DNA of 37,111 nucleotides from Rhodanobacteraceae bacterium (GTDB taxonomy: Bacteria; Pseudomonadota; Gammaproteobacteria; Xanthomonadales; Rhodanobacteraceae). Location of the stretch: positions 1-37,111 of the forward strand of contig JAJPHA010000135.1 of the NCBI GenBank assembly GCA_021325475.1, in the 5' to 3' direction. Below, in pieces: positions 17,675-25,624 of the stretch. A model generated the notes under the pieces. It searched no databases, was not told the DNA's origin, and was given only the letters and a program-made list of their open reading frames with translations. The stretch's first letter is position 1. Every line of letters starts with the position of its first letter. The position numbers were made by a program, and so were the translations under genes.

Positions 17675-19225
17675 ATGCAGCTTGCCGCCATCGACGGAAA
17701 CATCGTCGTCGTCTACGCCGTGGCGATCTTCGGCCTGGCGCACTGGGTGTCGCGCGGCCGCGCGCGCACCTCCACCGATTACTTCCTCGCCTCGCGTTCG
17801 CTGCCGTGGTGGGCGATCGGCGCCTCGCTGATCGCCGCCAACATCTCCGCCGAGCAGATCGTCGGCATGTCGGGATCGGGCTACGCGATCGGTCTCGCCA
17901 TCGCCTCCTACGAATGGATGGCAGCGTTGACCCTGGTGATCGTCGGCAAGTGGTTCCTGCCGATCTTCCTCAAGAACCGCATCGACACCATGCCGCAGTT
18001 CCTCGAGCGCCGCTATGGCGCGCGCCTGCGCACGCTGATGGCGGTGTTCTGGCTCGCCCTGTACGTGTTCGTCAATCTGACCTCGATCCTCTGGCTGGGC
18101 TCGATCGCGGTCAATCGCGTGGCCGGCGTCGATCAGGACCTCGCGCTCGTCGCGCTCGGCCTGTTCGCGCTGTGCTATCAGCTCGCCGGCGGACTGCGCG
18201 CGGTGGCGCTCACCGACATCGTGCAGGTCTCGCTGCTGGTGCTCGGCGGATTGCTGGTGTCCGGCATCACGCTCGCGCGCATCGGCGAGGGCGCCGGCAT
18301 CGCCGCCGGCTTCGCCGCGCTGGTCGCGCGCGCGCCGGAGCATTTCCACATGATCCTCGGCCCCGACGATCCGCACTACAAGGAATTGCCGGGCCTGTCG
18401 GTGCTGCTCGGCGGCATGTGGATCGCGAACCTGAGCTATTGGGGCTGCAATCAGTACATCGTGCAGCGCGCACTCGCGGCCAAGAGCCTGGCCGAGGCGC
18501 AGAAGGGCGTGATCTTCGCCGCCTATCTCAAACTGCTGATGCCGCTGGTCATCGTCCTGCCCGGCATCGCCGCGGTGGTGCTGGCGCCGGACCTCCCGCA
18601 TGCCGATCAGGCGTATCCGGCGATGCTGCGGCTGCTGCCGCCGGGCCTGGTCGGCCTGGTGTTCGCCGCGCTGATCGCCGCGGTGGTGGCCTCGACCGCT
18701 TCGAAGATCAACTCCATCGCCACGATCTTCACCCTCGACATCTACGCCAAGCTCGGCGCGGCGAAGGACGAGCGTCGGCTGGTCGTCGTCGGCCGCCTGG
18801 CCGCCTGCGCCGCGATCCTGCTCGCCATCCTGAGCGCGCGGCCGCTGCTCGGCAGCTTCGATCAGGCGTTCCAGTACATCCAGGAATACACCGGCTTCTT
18901 CACGCCCGGCATCGTCGTCATCTTCCTGCTCGGCCTGTTCTGGCCGCGCGCCACCGAGGCCGGCGCGCTCGCCGCCGCGGCGGGCTCGTTCGTGCTCTCC
19001 ATCGCACTCAAGGCACTGTGGCCGTCGCTGCCCTTCCTCGACCGCATGGGCCTGGTGTTCCTGCTCGCCCTCGCCGCCGCCGTGGCGATCTCGCTCCGCC
19101 GGCCGACGCCGCACGCCGGCAGCCGCATCGACACCCGCGTCGATTACCGCACCTCCCCGGCCTTCAACCTCGGCGCCCTCGGCGTGATCGCGATCCTCAC
19201 GGCGTTGTATGCGGTGTGGTGGTAG
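17675..19225 (+). CDS. SglT-like sodium/glucose symporter (SSS family)
   Basis: A 516-residue inner-membrane protein of the sodium:solute symporter family with about 14 hydrophobic helices. Motifs typical of the SglT sugar branch are DYFLASRSLPWWAIGASLI, AANISAEQIVGMSGSGY and YWGCNQYIVQRALAAKSL. This branch imports glucose or galactose with sodium. The start ATG 17675 is chosen because it begins the first membrane segment; upstream codons in the same frame are Arg-rich and not membrane-like. It is divergent from the LacI gene with operator site D between them. Together with the exported GH31 glucosidase it gives a route for glucose freed in the periplasm. Confidence 0.92.
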   Translation: MQLAAIDGNIVVVYAVAIFGLAHWVSRGRARTSTDYFLASRSLPWWAIGASLIAANISAEQIVGMSGSGYAIGLAIASYEWMAALTLVIVGKWFLPIFLKNRIDTMPQFLERRYGARLRTLMAVFWLALYVFVNLTSILWLGSIAVNRVAGVDQDLALVALGLFALCYQLAGGLRAVALTDIVQVSLLVLGGLLVSGITLARIGEGAGIAAGFAALVARAPEHFHMILGPDDPHYKELPGLSVLLGGMWIANLSYWGCNQYIVQRALAAKSLAEAQKGVIFAAYLKLLMPLVIVLPGIAAVVLAPDLPHADQAYPAMLRLLPPGLVGLVFAALIAAVVASTASKINSIATIFTLDIYAKLGAAKDERRLVVVGRLAACAAILLAILSARPLLGSFDQAFQYIQEYTGFFTPGIVVIFLLGLFWPRATEAGALAAAAGSFVLSIALKALWPSLPFLDRMGLVFLLALAAAVAISLRRPTPHAGSRIDTRVDYRTSPAFNLGALGVIAILTALYAVWW

Positions 19226-19239
19226 CCGCAATGGCTACC
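19221..19239 (+). terminator. Small hairpin over the symporter stop codon
   Basis: GGTAGCC (19221-19227) pairs with GGCTACC (19233-19239) around GCAAT, and includes the TAG stop. No T run follows. The right arm GGCTACCGC also resembles the GGTTACCGC end seen in the adjacent repeat, so it may be a fragment of the same element rather than a terminator. Confidence 0.35.
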
Positions 19240-19246
19240 GCAACCA

Positions 19247-19399
19247 AGCCCGCTGCGCTCGAACGCCGCAATCCGTTCCGCCCACAGCCGCGCCTTCGCC
19301 TCATCCCGCTTCGCCTGCATCGCCACGCCTCCTCGATCTGGAAGTGCGAGCGTGCTCAACTCAATCGATCAGGACAAGGTGGGGAGGCCGGACGGTTAC
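19247..19399 (-). mobile_element. Truncated IS66-type element end, copy 1
   Basis: A 153-bp unit repeated with few mismatches at 19420-19572. On the minus strand it begins GTAACCGTCCGG, like the GTAAGCG-type ends of IS66 elements. It then carries GAGGAG and an ATG at 19320 that opens the reading frame MQAKRDEAKARLWAERIAA followed by FERSGL. This resembles the start of the IS66 accessory protein TnpA. The frame is cut after about 25 codons. Both copies break at the same base, so the unit was amplified after truncation. Confidence 0.6.
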
Positions 19400-19419
19400 C
19401 GCCATTCGCCCGCCGGCCG

Positions 19420-19572
19420 AGCCCGCTGCGCTCGAACGCCGCGATTCGCTCCGCCCACAGCCGCGCCTTCGCCTCGTCCCGCTTCGCCTGCATCGCCACG
19501 CCTCCTCGATCTGGAAGTGCGAGCGTGCTCAACTCAATCGATCAGGACAAGGTGGGGAGGCCGGACGGTTAC
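19420..19572 (-). mobile_element. Truncated IS66-type element end, copy 2
   Basis: Second copy of the unit at 19247-19399, offset exactly 173 bp. The end GTAACCGTCC starts at 19572 on the minus strand and the truncated TnpA-like frame opens at ATG 19493. A 20-bp spacer separates the copies. No downstream IS66 genes (tnpB, tnpC) are present. Confidence 0.6.
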
Positions 19573-19576
19573 AAGC

Positions 19577-19601
19577 AAAAGGGGCGCATCGCGCCCCTTT
19601 T
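19577..19601. terminator. Strong bidirectional terminator at the end of the Rhs cluster
   Basis: AAAAGGGGCGC (19577-19587) and GCGCCCCTTTT (19591-19601) form a perfect 11-bp stem with an ATC loop. Read on the minus strand it has a GC stem flanked by A and T tracts, the classical intrinsic layout. It lies 42 bp after the stop of the last small membrane gene of the Rhs cluster. Confidence 0.85.
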
Positions 19602-19643
19602 GGCTGCCATCGCAAGATGCGTCGGGTGTGCCTGATCTGCCAA

Positions 19644-19883
19644 TCATCGTAGTAGCGATCGACCTGCCATACACGACACAAACGACAACGCAAGGAAAAA
19701 CAGGTACTGTGGCAATACGAATAGCCGTAGGTAAGTCGTGTTGAAAAGAATGGCGTATCGATCCGCAGCCCCCGACGAATTACTGAGCGACCACACGGAG
19801 GTCAAAACTAGCAGCGAAACCAATGTTGCGATAAGCGCGATGCACACAGATAAAACGACACCCTTCAGAATGAGGCGACACAT
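19644..19883 (-). CDS. Small membrane protein, candidate immunity protein for the orphan Rhs tip
   Basis: A 79-residue hydrophobic protein with two predicted membrane helices (about 6-30 and 57-75). The start ATG 19883 is preceded by a strong GGAGGAG Shine-Dalgarno at spacing 7 and lies 1 nt after the orphan tip's stop codon, so the two genes are tightly coupled. I recognise no family. Its position directly after a variable Rhs C-terminal tip is where immunity genes sit in polymorphic toxin loci. Base composition is much more AT-rich than the sugar locus. An immunity role is inference from arrangement only. Confidence 0.6.
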   Translation of the reverse strand: MCRLILKGVVLSVCIALIATLVSLLVLTSVWSLSNSSGAADRYAILFNTTYLRLFVLPQYLFFLALSFVSCMAGRSLLR

Positions 19884-19884
19884 T

Positions 19885-20454
19885 TCACTCTCCTCCACCT
19901 TCACAGCCGAACGCCATCACGCCAGTGAATGGGTTTCGACAAGAGGCACACGGACTCCCATAGTTATCAGTTACAACTCCGGGCACGAATATCGGCTCAA
20001 ATATCTCGCGAACCTCTCTGCGCCATAACCCATATTTCCAGACCCATTGGCAATCCTGCTCGCCATTCGGGCAGCGCGAATCTTTTGCAATGCATTCGCG
20101 ACAAAATGATTTGGTTCTCCGCATGCGTTCCTGGTAGATGTGCCACGCATCCACAAATACGCACGTCGCAGAAAACAGGTTGACGACAGCGTCGATCTTG
20201 GAATCCGGATTAGCCACTTTACGGAACGTAGTCCAATCCGTGGTCTCGTCTGGCATCGGAATGCACCATAGGCCCCAACGATCGATGCGGCCCGTGGGTT
20301 GGGACGCAACGTAGCTATAAGTGCTCACCCCACCTTTCAACCCGACAGGATCGCTCTCAACATATCGCCCGGTGCCAGGCTCATAGTCCCGGAAGTAGTT
20401 GTAGTTCAGCCCCGTTTCGGCATCGAAGTACTGGCCGGGAAGCCGCAGATTCAT
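19885..20454 (-). CDS. Orphan Rhs C-terminal tip with Cys-rich variable domain
   Basis: A 189-residue fragment-like gene. Residues 1-60 reproduce the end of an Rhs core (LRLPGQYFDAETGLNYNYF, YEPGTGRYVESDPVGLKGG, ending in DRWGL), closely matching the main Rhs protein in this cluster. After that the sequence is unrelated to the main tip. It carries nine cysteines, including FCRECIAKDSRCPNGEQDC and CASC, and ends GCEGGGE. I do not recognise the variable domain. It has no signal peptide. The ATG 20454 overlaps the stop of the preceding membrane gene as TGATG, so translation is possible by coupling. The layout fits the displaced orphan modules of Rhs loci, which can recombine onto the main gene. 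Confidence 0.75.
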   Translation of the reverse strand: MNLRLPGQYFDAETGLNYNYFRDYEPGTGRYVESDPVGLKGGVSTYSYVASQPTGRIDRWGLWCIPMPDETTDWTTFRKVANPDSKIDAVVNLFSATCVFVDAWHIYQERMRRTKSFCRECIAKDSRCPNGEQDCQWVWKYGLWRREVREIFEPIFVPGVVTDNYGSPCASCRNPFTGVMAFGCEGGGE

Positions 20455-20888
20455 CACTGTCGACGAATCCGCCACGAGCACATCACACCCAATAGTCCCC
20501 CAAGGACGATTGATGGCGCACCGAATGCCATACCTCCGAACAAAGCTGCCGCGATCGTTAACCAGAGCGCAATACTAAAATCTATTCTCAGAAGCAGCAC
20601 ACAAAAGTGCGCCAAAAGGCACACCACGAAAGACAGAAGCGCCACCCCAGCTCCCCGGATAAATCCGTTGATTCGAGTGGCTGCAAGAGAGGACGCTTCA
20701 ATCAGATTGCGAGAAAAGTAAGCTGACGCTGCTGCGCTAACAATTGGAAACATTGCCAAGTGGGCCATCCCGCCTATCCCTGCGATCTTCAAATCCCTGC
20801 CCTCTGGGCCAAAGAAAACATATAGACAAAGATCTGCAATCAGTCCGACCACTAAACCGAGAAGCCCGAATGCGTAAGTGGTGTTCAT
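20454..20888 (-). CDS. Polytopic membrane protein, candidate immunity protein for the main Rhs tip
   Basis: A 144-residue protein with four or five hydrophobic segments (for example FGLLGLVVGLIADLCLYVFF and VALLSFVVCLLAHFCVLLL). The start ATG 20888 lies 8 bases after the main Rhs stop; an upstream in-frame ATG at 20903 would overlap that stop. It is followed without a gap by the orphan tip. No family recognised. Location right after the Rhs variable end makes it the cognate immunity candidate. A membrane-embedded immunity protein would fit a toxin that acts on or crosses the inner membrane, but that is inference. Confidence 0.62.
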   Translation of the reverse strand: MNTTYAFGLLGLVVGLIADLCLYVFFGPEGRDLKIAGIGGMAHLAMFPIVSAAASAYFSRNLIEASSLAATRINGFIRGAGVALLSFVVCLLAHFCVLLLRIDFSIALWLTIAAALFGGMAFGAPSIVLGGLLGVMCSWRIRRQ

Positions 20889-20896
20889 GTATGCGC

Positions 20897-23800
20897 CTAC
20901 CAATATCCGCCGGTGGGGCCACCCATCGCTGCCATCGCATCTTTGCAGGCCGGTAAATCCCAGGGTTTTTTCCGAAGATCAGATACATTCGCACAAATCG
21001 TGTAACACAGGACGTGCTTCCGGAATCGGCATTTGTTGCGCTCCTCATCGGGCAAGTTACGACAGTCGGCATCCTCTGTGATCAGACACTTTCGAGTGCA
21101 ATTAGATGGAGGATTGTCCCCAAAAGATTCGCAGCACTTGCGGGCACTACACGCATACGAATCGCCTTTGCAATTCTTGCACTGGTCGTCGTAGTAAGAG
21201 CATTTCGGCGGCCCCCAATCTGGGTACTCAGGTGGCGGCGGTATATATTGCGGATTCGACCATGAGCCATATCCTTCGAGTCCATTCGGATCGAGGTATG
21301 CCAGCGGATTGCTGCGAACGTAAGCGTAAGTATTGATGCCAGCCTTAAGTCCTTTTGGATCAGATTCGACGTACCGCCCGGTAGCCGGCTCATAATCCCG
21401 GAAGTAGTTGTAGTTGAGCCCGGTTTCGGCATCGAAGTACTGGCCCGGAAAGCGCAGGTTGAACGGGATCGTCTGCACGCTCGGTGGGTTCTCGCCGAAG
21501 GCCGCGTCGTCGGCAAAATACTCCCACTTCCAGACCGTCGTGTCACCCGCCGTCGTCGCCCCCGGCTTGACCACCTGCCGCGGCGTGCCGAGTTGATCGG
21601 TCTCGATGTAGTACAGCGTGCCGCCGGTGGCGTAGGCGACGGGGGTGCCGTCCAGGTAGACGTACTCAGTACCGATGCCGGTGCTGTAGCGGCCGGGATA
21701 CTCGCCGAGCAGGTGTCCTGCTTCGTCGTAAGAGAACGCTTCGGTTCCGGTCAACCAGCCAGTTGGCGCACCGGGCAACGGGTTGCAGGTCGGCGGCGTG
21801 CACGGAGCGTATTGCATCGTCTGCTTCGACACGCGTTCGCCTCTGCCGGTATAACCGTACACTGCAGAGTAGGCGGTCAGATTGATCTGGCCACCTGCGA
21901 GATTCCAACCGCTCAGACGGTTACGATCGTCGTAGCTCAAGGCGGCGGGGCCGCTCAGCGTGTTGCCGTTCGCATCGTAGCTGCGAGCCACGCCGTTCAC
22001 GGTCGCTAGGTGATGCGTACCCGACGCGTAGGTGTAATTCTGTGCCGCTTGTCCTTGGGGCGTCTTGCTCAGACGATCGCCCGTCAGATCATAGGTGAAT
22101 CCTAGCAGCGAGGTGCCGCTACCGTTCTGCACGGCAGTTAGACGATACAGCGGATCGTATTGATAGACCTGCGTCGGCGGGTTCGCGCCGACAACGCTAC
22201 TTGCGTTCGTCAGGTTGCCGAGGGCGTCGACCGTGGCATCGATCACGAGACCGTTCGAATTCGAACTCACGATCTTGTCGATTGCATAGTCACCGTCGTA
22301 TGTCTTGGCCAACGTGCGCCCATTTCCAAACGTAATCACGTTTTGCGGACCGAACGGGTAGTAAGTCACATTGCTGGCGATGACGATGCTGGATGCATTC
22401 GCGTTGGCTTTGTACGATACCGACGTGATGCGCCCGATGCTGTCGCGGCCATAGGTAACGATCGCGCCGCTTGGATAAGTAATTGACAAGAGGCGATCGG
22501 CAACACTGTACGTGTAAGTCGTTGTCAGTGTGACACTGGTTGTCAGAGTGGGATTCGGCGCCGCGGTGGTCAACGGCGCAGTCGAACCGCCTCCTTTCAC
22601 GGAGTTGGCGTTCAACGCCGCCCCGCCGCCTGAACCGCAACCGGCATCGGTCTGGGTGTTGCAGGAATACGTCTCGTAGGTCATTTGCCGCTTTTGGAGC
22701 ACGTTACCGCGTCGATCGTAGCAATACGTCGTGCTACCGGAGCTGTCCGTGATCGTCGTCAGCCGACCGATGTTGTAGCACCCGGCGGCGGGCTGGTCGT
22801 AGGCGTAGGTGACGTTGAGACTCGTCGTCGGATAGCTGATCCCCGTTAACCGATTCAGCGCATCGTAGCTGTACGTGGCCGTGACGCCGCGCGCGTCCGT
22901 CTGCGTCTTGCGATTGCCGGCCGCGTCGTAGGTGTAGCCGGTATGGCCGGTGTCGGGGCTGTTGAGATCGGTCAGGTTGTTCAGCCCGTCGTAGGTGTAG
23001 TTCGTGGCCAGGCCGTCCGGGTCGGTGACACTGCGCAGGTTGTCGCGCGCGTCGTAGGCGTACTGCGTGGTCGTGTCCCGGGTGGAACCCGTGCCGGCGT
23101 GGTCCTGCAGGGTCTTGACCAGGCGATTGAGCGGGTCGTACTGCTGCTCGGTGCCGACGCCATTGCCGTCGACCGAATAGATCGCATTGCCGTTGCCGTC
23201 GTAGCCGTCGGTGTAGGTGATGCCGGTGGGCGGCGCATCGGCCGGGTTGGTATAGCGTTGCACGGCGGCGTTCGCACTATTCAGCACCGCGATCAGGTGA
23301 TTGAGCTGATCGTACTGGCGCGACAGCGAACGCTTGATGTTGCCGCCGGGATCCTTGGTGGTTTCGTTGGTGCGGTTGCCGGCGGCATCCAGCGTGTAGT
23401 GAATGGTGTCGTTCAGATTGTCGGCGATGTCGGTGAGCCGGTGCGCGGCATCGTAGGTGTAGGCGAGATACGCGCCGTCCGGCTGCGTGACTTTGGTGAC
23501 GTTGCCGACGTTGTCGTACGTGAACGTGGTGGTGGCATCCAGCGACGCGTTCGGCGAGCCGTCCGCGTTGGCGCGCACCGTGCGCGTGAGCAGCCAGCCG
23601 CGCGGGTGATAGGTCATGTCCGTGTAGGTGCCATTCGCGTCCTGCAGGCGCGTGACGCGGCCGTTCTTGTCGTAGCTCACGTACGTGGTGACCTGGCCGA
23701 GCGCATTCGTGACCTTCTGCAGATCGCCGAGATAGTGGCAGGTGCCGCCGAGCGTGGCGCAGCCGGAAAGGTCGGTGGTCTGGTAGTACGTATAGGTGGT

Positions 23801-25624
23801 GACGTCGGACACATCCGTGCGCGGGCCGTCGACCGATTTCATCAATCCGACCAGCGGGCACGTACCGGCGTTCACGTCGGCCTGCTCACAATACGTGTAC
23901 GTCCACTGCCGCACGCCGCTCGGCGCGTTCGCGGACGAGCCGCAGGCGTAGTTCGAGGCGCCGCTCGCCGCCGGGTCGATCTCGCAACGCGCCAGCGTCT
24001 GGCCACGCGAGTTGTACGCCCACTTCGTCGACGACTCCGTCACGTTGTTCGCGTTGACGACGCTGCGCTGATCCGGCACGCGGAAGTTCGGATTCCACGT
24101 CGTGTTGACGGTGCGCTGCGCCACCGTGCCGACCGCCTCCACGCGCTGCGTCTCCAGTCCGCGGGCGTCGTCGTAGGTGTAGTTGGTGGTGACATTGTTG
24201 AAATTTGTGGCCGACTGCAAGTAGCCGGATGTGTCGTACGAGATTGACTGCGCACCAGCAGCTCCGCACGAAGGACACACCTCACTGCTACCCGTCATAC
24301 GCTGCGCGCCCGCAATCAACGCGAAAGAATATGTGACCGTCGATCCCAGCGGTGATGTGACAGTCGAGGATTTGTTCGATGGATACGTGAACGTCCGTTG
24401 ATTAACCTGACGCGTTGCATCACTCCACAACACAGTGCTCCGTACCTGCCCCGACGGATAATAGGCATAACTAGAATACCGATCGCCGTTTTCTTCAACA
24501 ATTCCCGTCAGCAGAGTCGAGTCGGTCTGTTGTTCGTATAAGTACGTCCGTTGTCTCGTCACGCCATTCTGGTCGACCCAACTGATTCCACCCAATTGAT
24601 CCGATGTCGTGTATTGAAACTGCAACTGTTTGCCATTTGGATCGGTCACTGACGCAATATGTGCCTTGTCGGAATCTATAGCAAACGCCAATGAACGGCC
24701 GTGATCGTCCGTTACACTGGATAAAATACCCGTAGGATGATGCTGGATCGAAATCGTCCGGCCATCTCGTGTGGTAATAGACTGCAAAACGCCGTTTCGA
24801 TTATAAATCTCCGTGTCATCATTTTCAGTCACCAAGACGAACCCCGAAGGAGTCGAAGACAGGCGTATGCCAGTCGGAAACGCAGAGACCCAGGCCCCGC
24901 TCGCGTCTTGCCTGAAAAACAACAGTGCCCCATCGTGCCGCGCAACCCAGACTTGCTTGGGATCTGACGTCAAAGAAATGCTGCGATCGTAGGTACTACG
25001 CCAATTAACCCCAAATCCCGTTCGGGCCAAGCCATAGGACGGCCTCGACGTATAGTAACGAACGAACTCGAGCGGCATGTCAAAGTCCTTCTCCGTCCAT
25101 AACTTCCAACCTTTCGCGACCTGAACGGGATTTGGCGTCACTGGGCACATCTTGGGCGGCGTCAGGTCATCCGGGCCAACGCAGACGGCGTCGTAGTTAT
25201 CACCCATACCGGGGGGACAGTAGGATCCCCTGATTACCCAGTTTTGAGCCCACAACGTGTACGTCTCAATTACCGCTGGGCAGTTATTCGTGTTCCACCT
25301 CGTTACTGTGTACTTGCACCCCTCACCAAAACCCTGGAGGTTATAAAAAAACTCCGGATTGTCATAGGACGATCCACCGAGCGCACCACAAGCATTCTGG
25401 TAAAAATACCATGCCGCGTATATGCATGCGGTAGTGCCATCATCGAACGGTGGACTTGGGCGCGGCGGGATGCCCAGTACTTGCGGCGTGTACCTCCACT
25501 GTATAGCAGTCGTCAACGCCTCTGACTGCATGGGATGTAATATCGCGTACAAGGATGCGAACAACAACCACCATTTGGTTTGTTTTGGCCTGCGGTGATT
25601 TACGTGGAAGAGATTCGTTAACAC
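20897..25624 (-). CDS. Sec-exported Rhs/YD-repeat protein with Cys-rich C-terminal tip
   Basis: A 1575-residue Rhs-family protein. Start GTG 25624 is chosen because GAGGAG precedes it by 6 bases; the frame is open slightly further to TTG 25645. An N-terminal signal (KWWLLFASLYAILHPMQSEA) leads to a Cys-containing region, then a DUF6531-like segment (CPVTPNPVQVAKGWKLWTEK, about 157-176). Many YD repeats follow (YDAAGNRKTQTDARG, YDALNRLTGISYP and similar), interrupted by a Gly/Ser/Thr-rich insert near GSGGGAALNANSVKGGGS. The core ends with PGQYFDAETGLNYNYFRDY and DPNGL. The tip after that is about 100 residues with 13 cysteines and no family I recognise. Absence of a PAAR or VgrG-linked N terminus argues against type VI secretion. 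The protein should form a shell that encloses its tip after export. Confidence 0.88.
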   Translation of the reverse strand: MLTNLFHVNHRRPKQTKWWLLFASLYAILHPMQSEALTTAIQWRYTPQVLGIPPRPSPPFDDGTTACIYAAWYFYQNACGALGGSSYDNPEFFYNLQGFGEGCKYTVTRWNTNNCPAVIETYTLWAQNWVIRGSYCPPGMGDNYDAVCVGPDDLTPPKMCPVTPNPVQVAKGWKLWTEKDFDMPLEFVRYYTSRPSYGLARTGFGVNWRSTYDRSISLTSDPKQVWVARHDGALLFFRQDASGAWVSAFPTGIRLSSTPSGFVLVTENDDTEIYNRNGVLQSITTRDGRTISIQHHPTGILSSVTDDHGRSLAFAIDSDKAHIASVTDPNGKQLQFQYTTSDQLGGISWVDQNGVTRQRTYLYEQQTDSTLLTGIVEENGDRYSSYAYYPSGQVRSTVLWSDATRQVNQRTFTYPSNKSSTVTSPLGSTVTYSFALIAGAQRMTGSSEVCPSCGAAGAQSISYDTSGYLQSATNFNNVTTNYTYDDARGLETQRVEAVGTVAQRTVNTTWNPNFRVPDQRSVVNANNVTESSTKWAYNSRGQTLARCEIDPAASGASNYACGSSANAPSGVRQWTYTYCEQADVNAGTCPLVGLMKSVDGPRTDVSDVTTYTYYQTTDLSGCATLGGTCHYLGDLQKVTNALGQVTTYVSYDKNGRVTRLQDANGTYTDMTYHPRGWLLTRTVRANADGSPNASLDATTTFTYDNVGNVTKVTQPDGAYLAYTYDAAHRLTDIADNLNDTIHYTLDAAGNRTNETTKDPGGNIKRSLSRQYDQLNHLIAVLNSANAAVQRYTNPADAPPTGITYTDGYDGNGNAIYSVDGNGVGTEQQYDPLNRLVKTLQDHAGTGSTRDTTTQYAYDARDNLRSVTDPDGLATNYTYDGLNNLTDLNSPDTGHTGYTYDAAGNRKTQTDARGVTATYSYDALNRLTGISYPTTSLNVTYAYDQPAAGCYNIGRLTTITDSSGSTTYCYDRRGNVLQKRQMTYETYSCNTQTDAGCGSGGGAALNANSVKGGGSTAPLTTAAPNPTLTTSVTLTTTYTYSVADRLLSITYPSGAIVTYGRDSIGRITSVSYKANANASSIVIASNVTYYPFGPQNVITFGNGRTLAKTYDGDYAIDKIVSSNSNGLVIDATVDALGNLTNASSVVGANPPTQVYQYDPLYRLTAVQNGSGTSLLGFTYDLTGDRLSKTPQGQAAQNYTYASGTHHLATVNGVARSYDANGNTLSGPAALSYDDRNRLSGWNLAGGQINLTAYSAVYGYTGRGERVSKQTMQYAPCTPPTCNPLPGAPTGWLTGTEAFSYDEAGHLLGEYPGRYSTGIGTEYVYLDGTPVAYATGGTLYYIETDQLGTPRQVVKPGATTAGDTTVWKWEYFADDAAFGENPPSVQTIPFNLRFPGQYFDAETGLNYNYFRDYEPATGRYVESDPKGLKAGINTYAYVRSNPLAYLDPNGLEGYGSWSNPQYIPPPPEYPDWGPPKCSYYDDQCKNCKGDSYACSARKCCESFGDNPPSNCTRKCLITEDADCRNLPDEERNKCRFRKHVLCYTICANVSDLRKKPWDLPACKDAMAAMGGPTGGYW

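Noticed and set aside
13857-17831. 1324-codon plus-strand frame opposite the amylase and LacI genes
   Set aside because: Exact antisense shadow of well-supported genes on the minus strand.
19247-19572. CRISPR-like direct repeats
   Set aside because: Two 153-bp copies with a 20-bp spacer do not fit a CRISPR array; an IS66-type end explains them better.
22943-24247. 434-codon plus-strand frame opposite the Rhs YD repeats
   Set aside because: Its Val/Gly/Arg periodicity simply mirrors the repeated YD codons on the other strand.
20897-25624. Type VI secretion Rhs effector
   Set aside because: No PAAR domain, VgrG or adaptor gene is present, and the N terminus carries a Sec-type signal.
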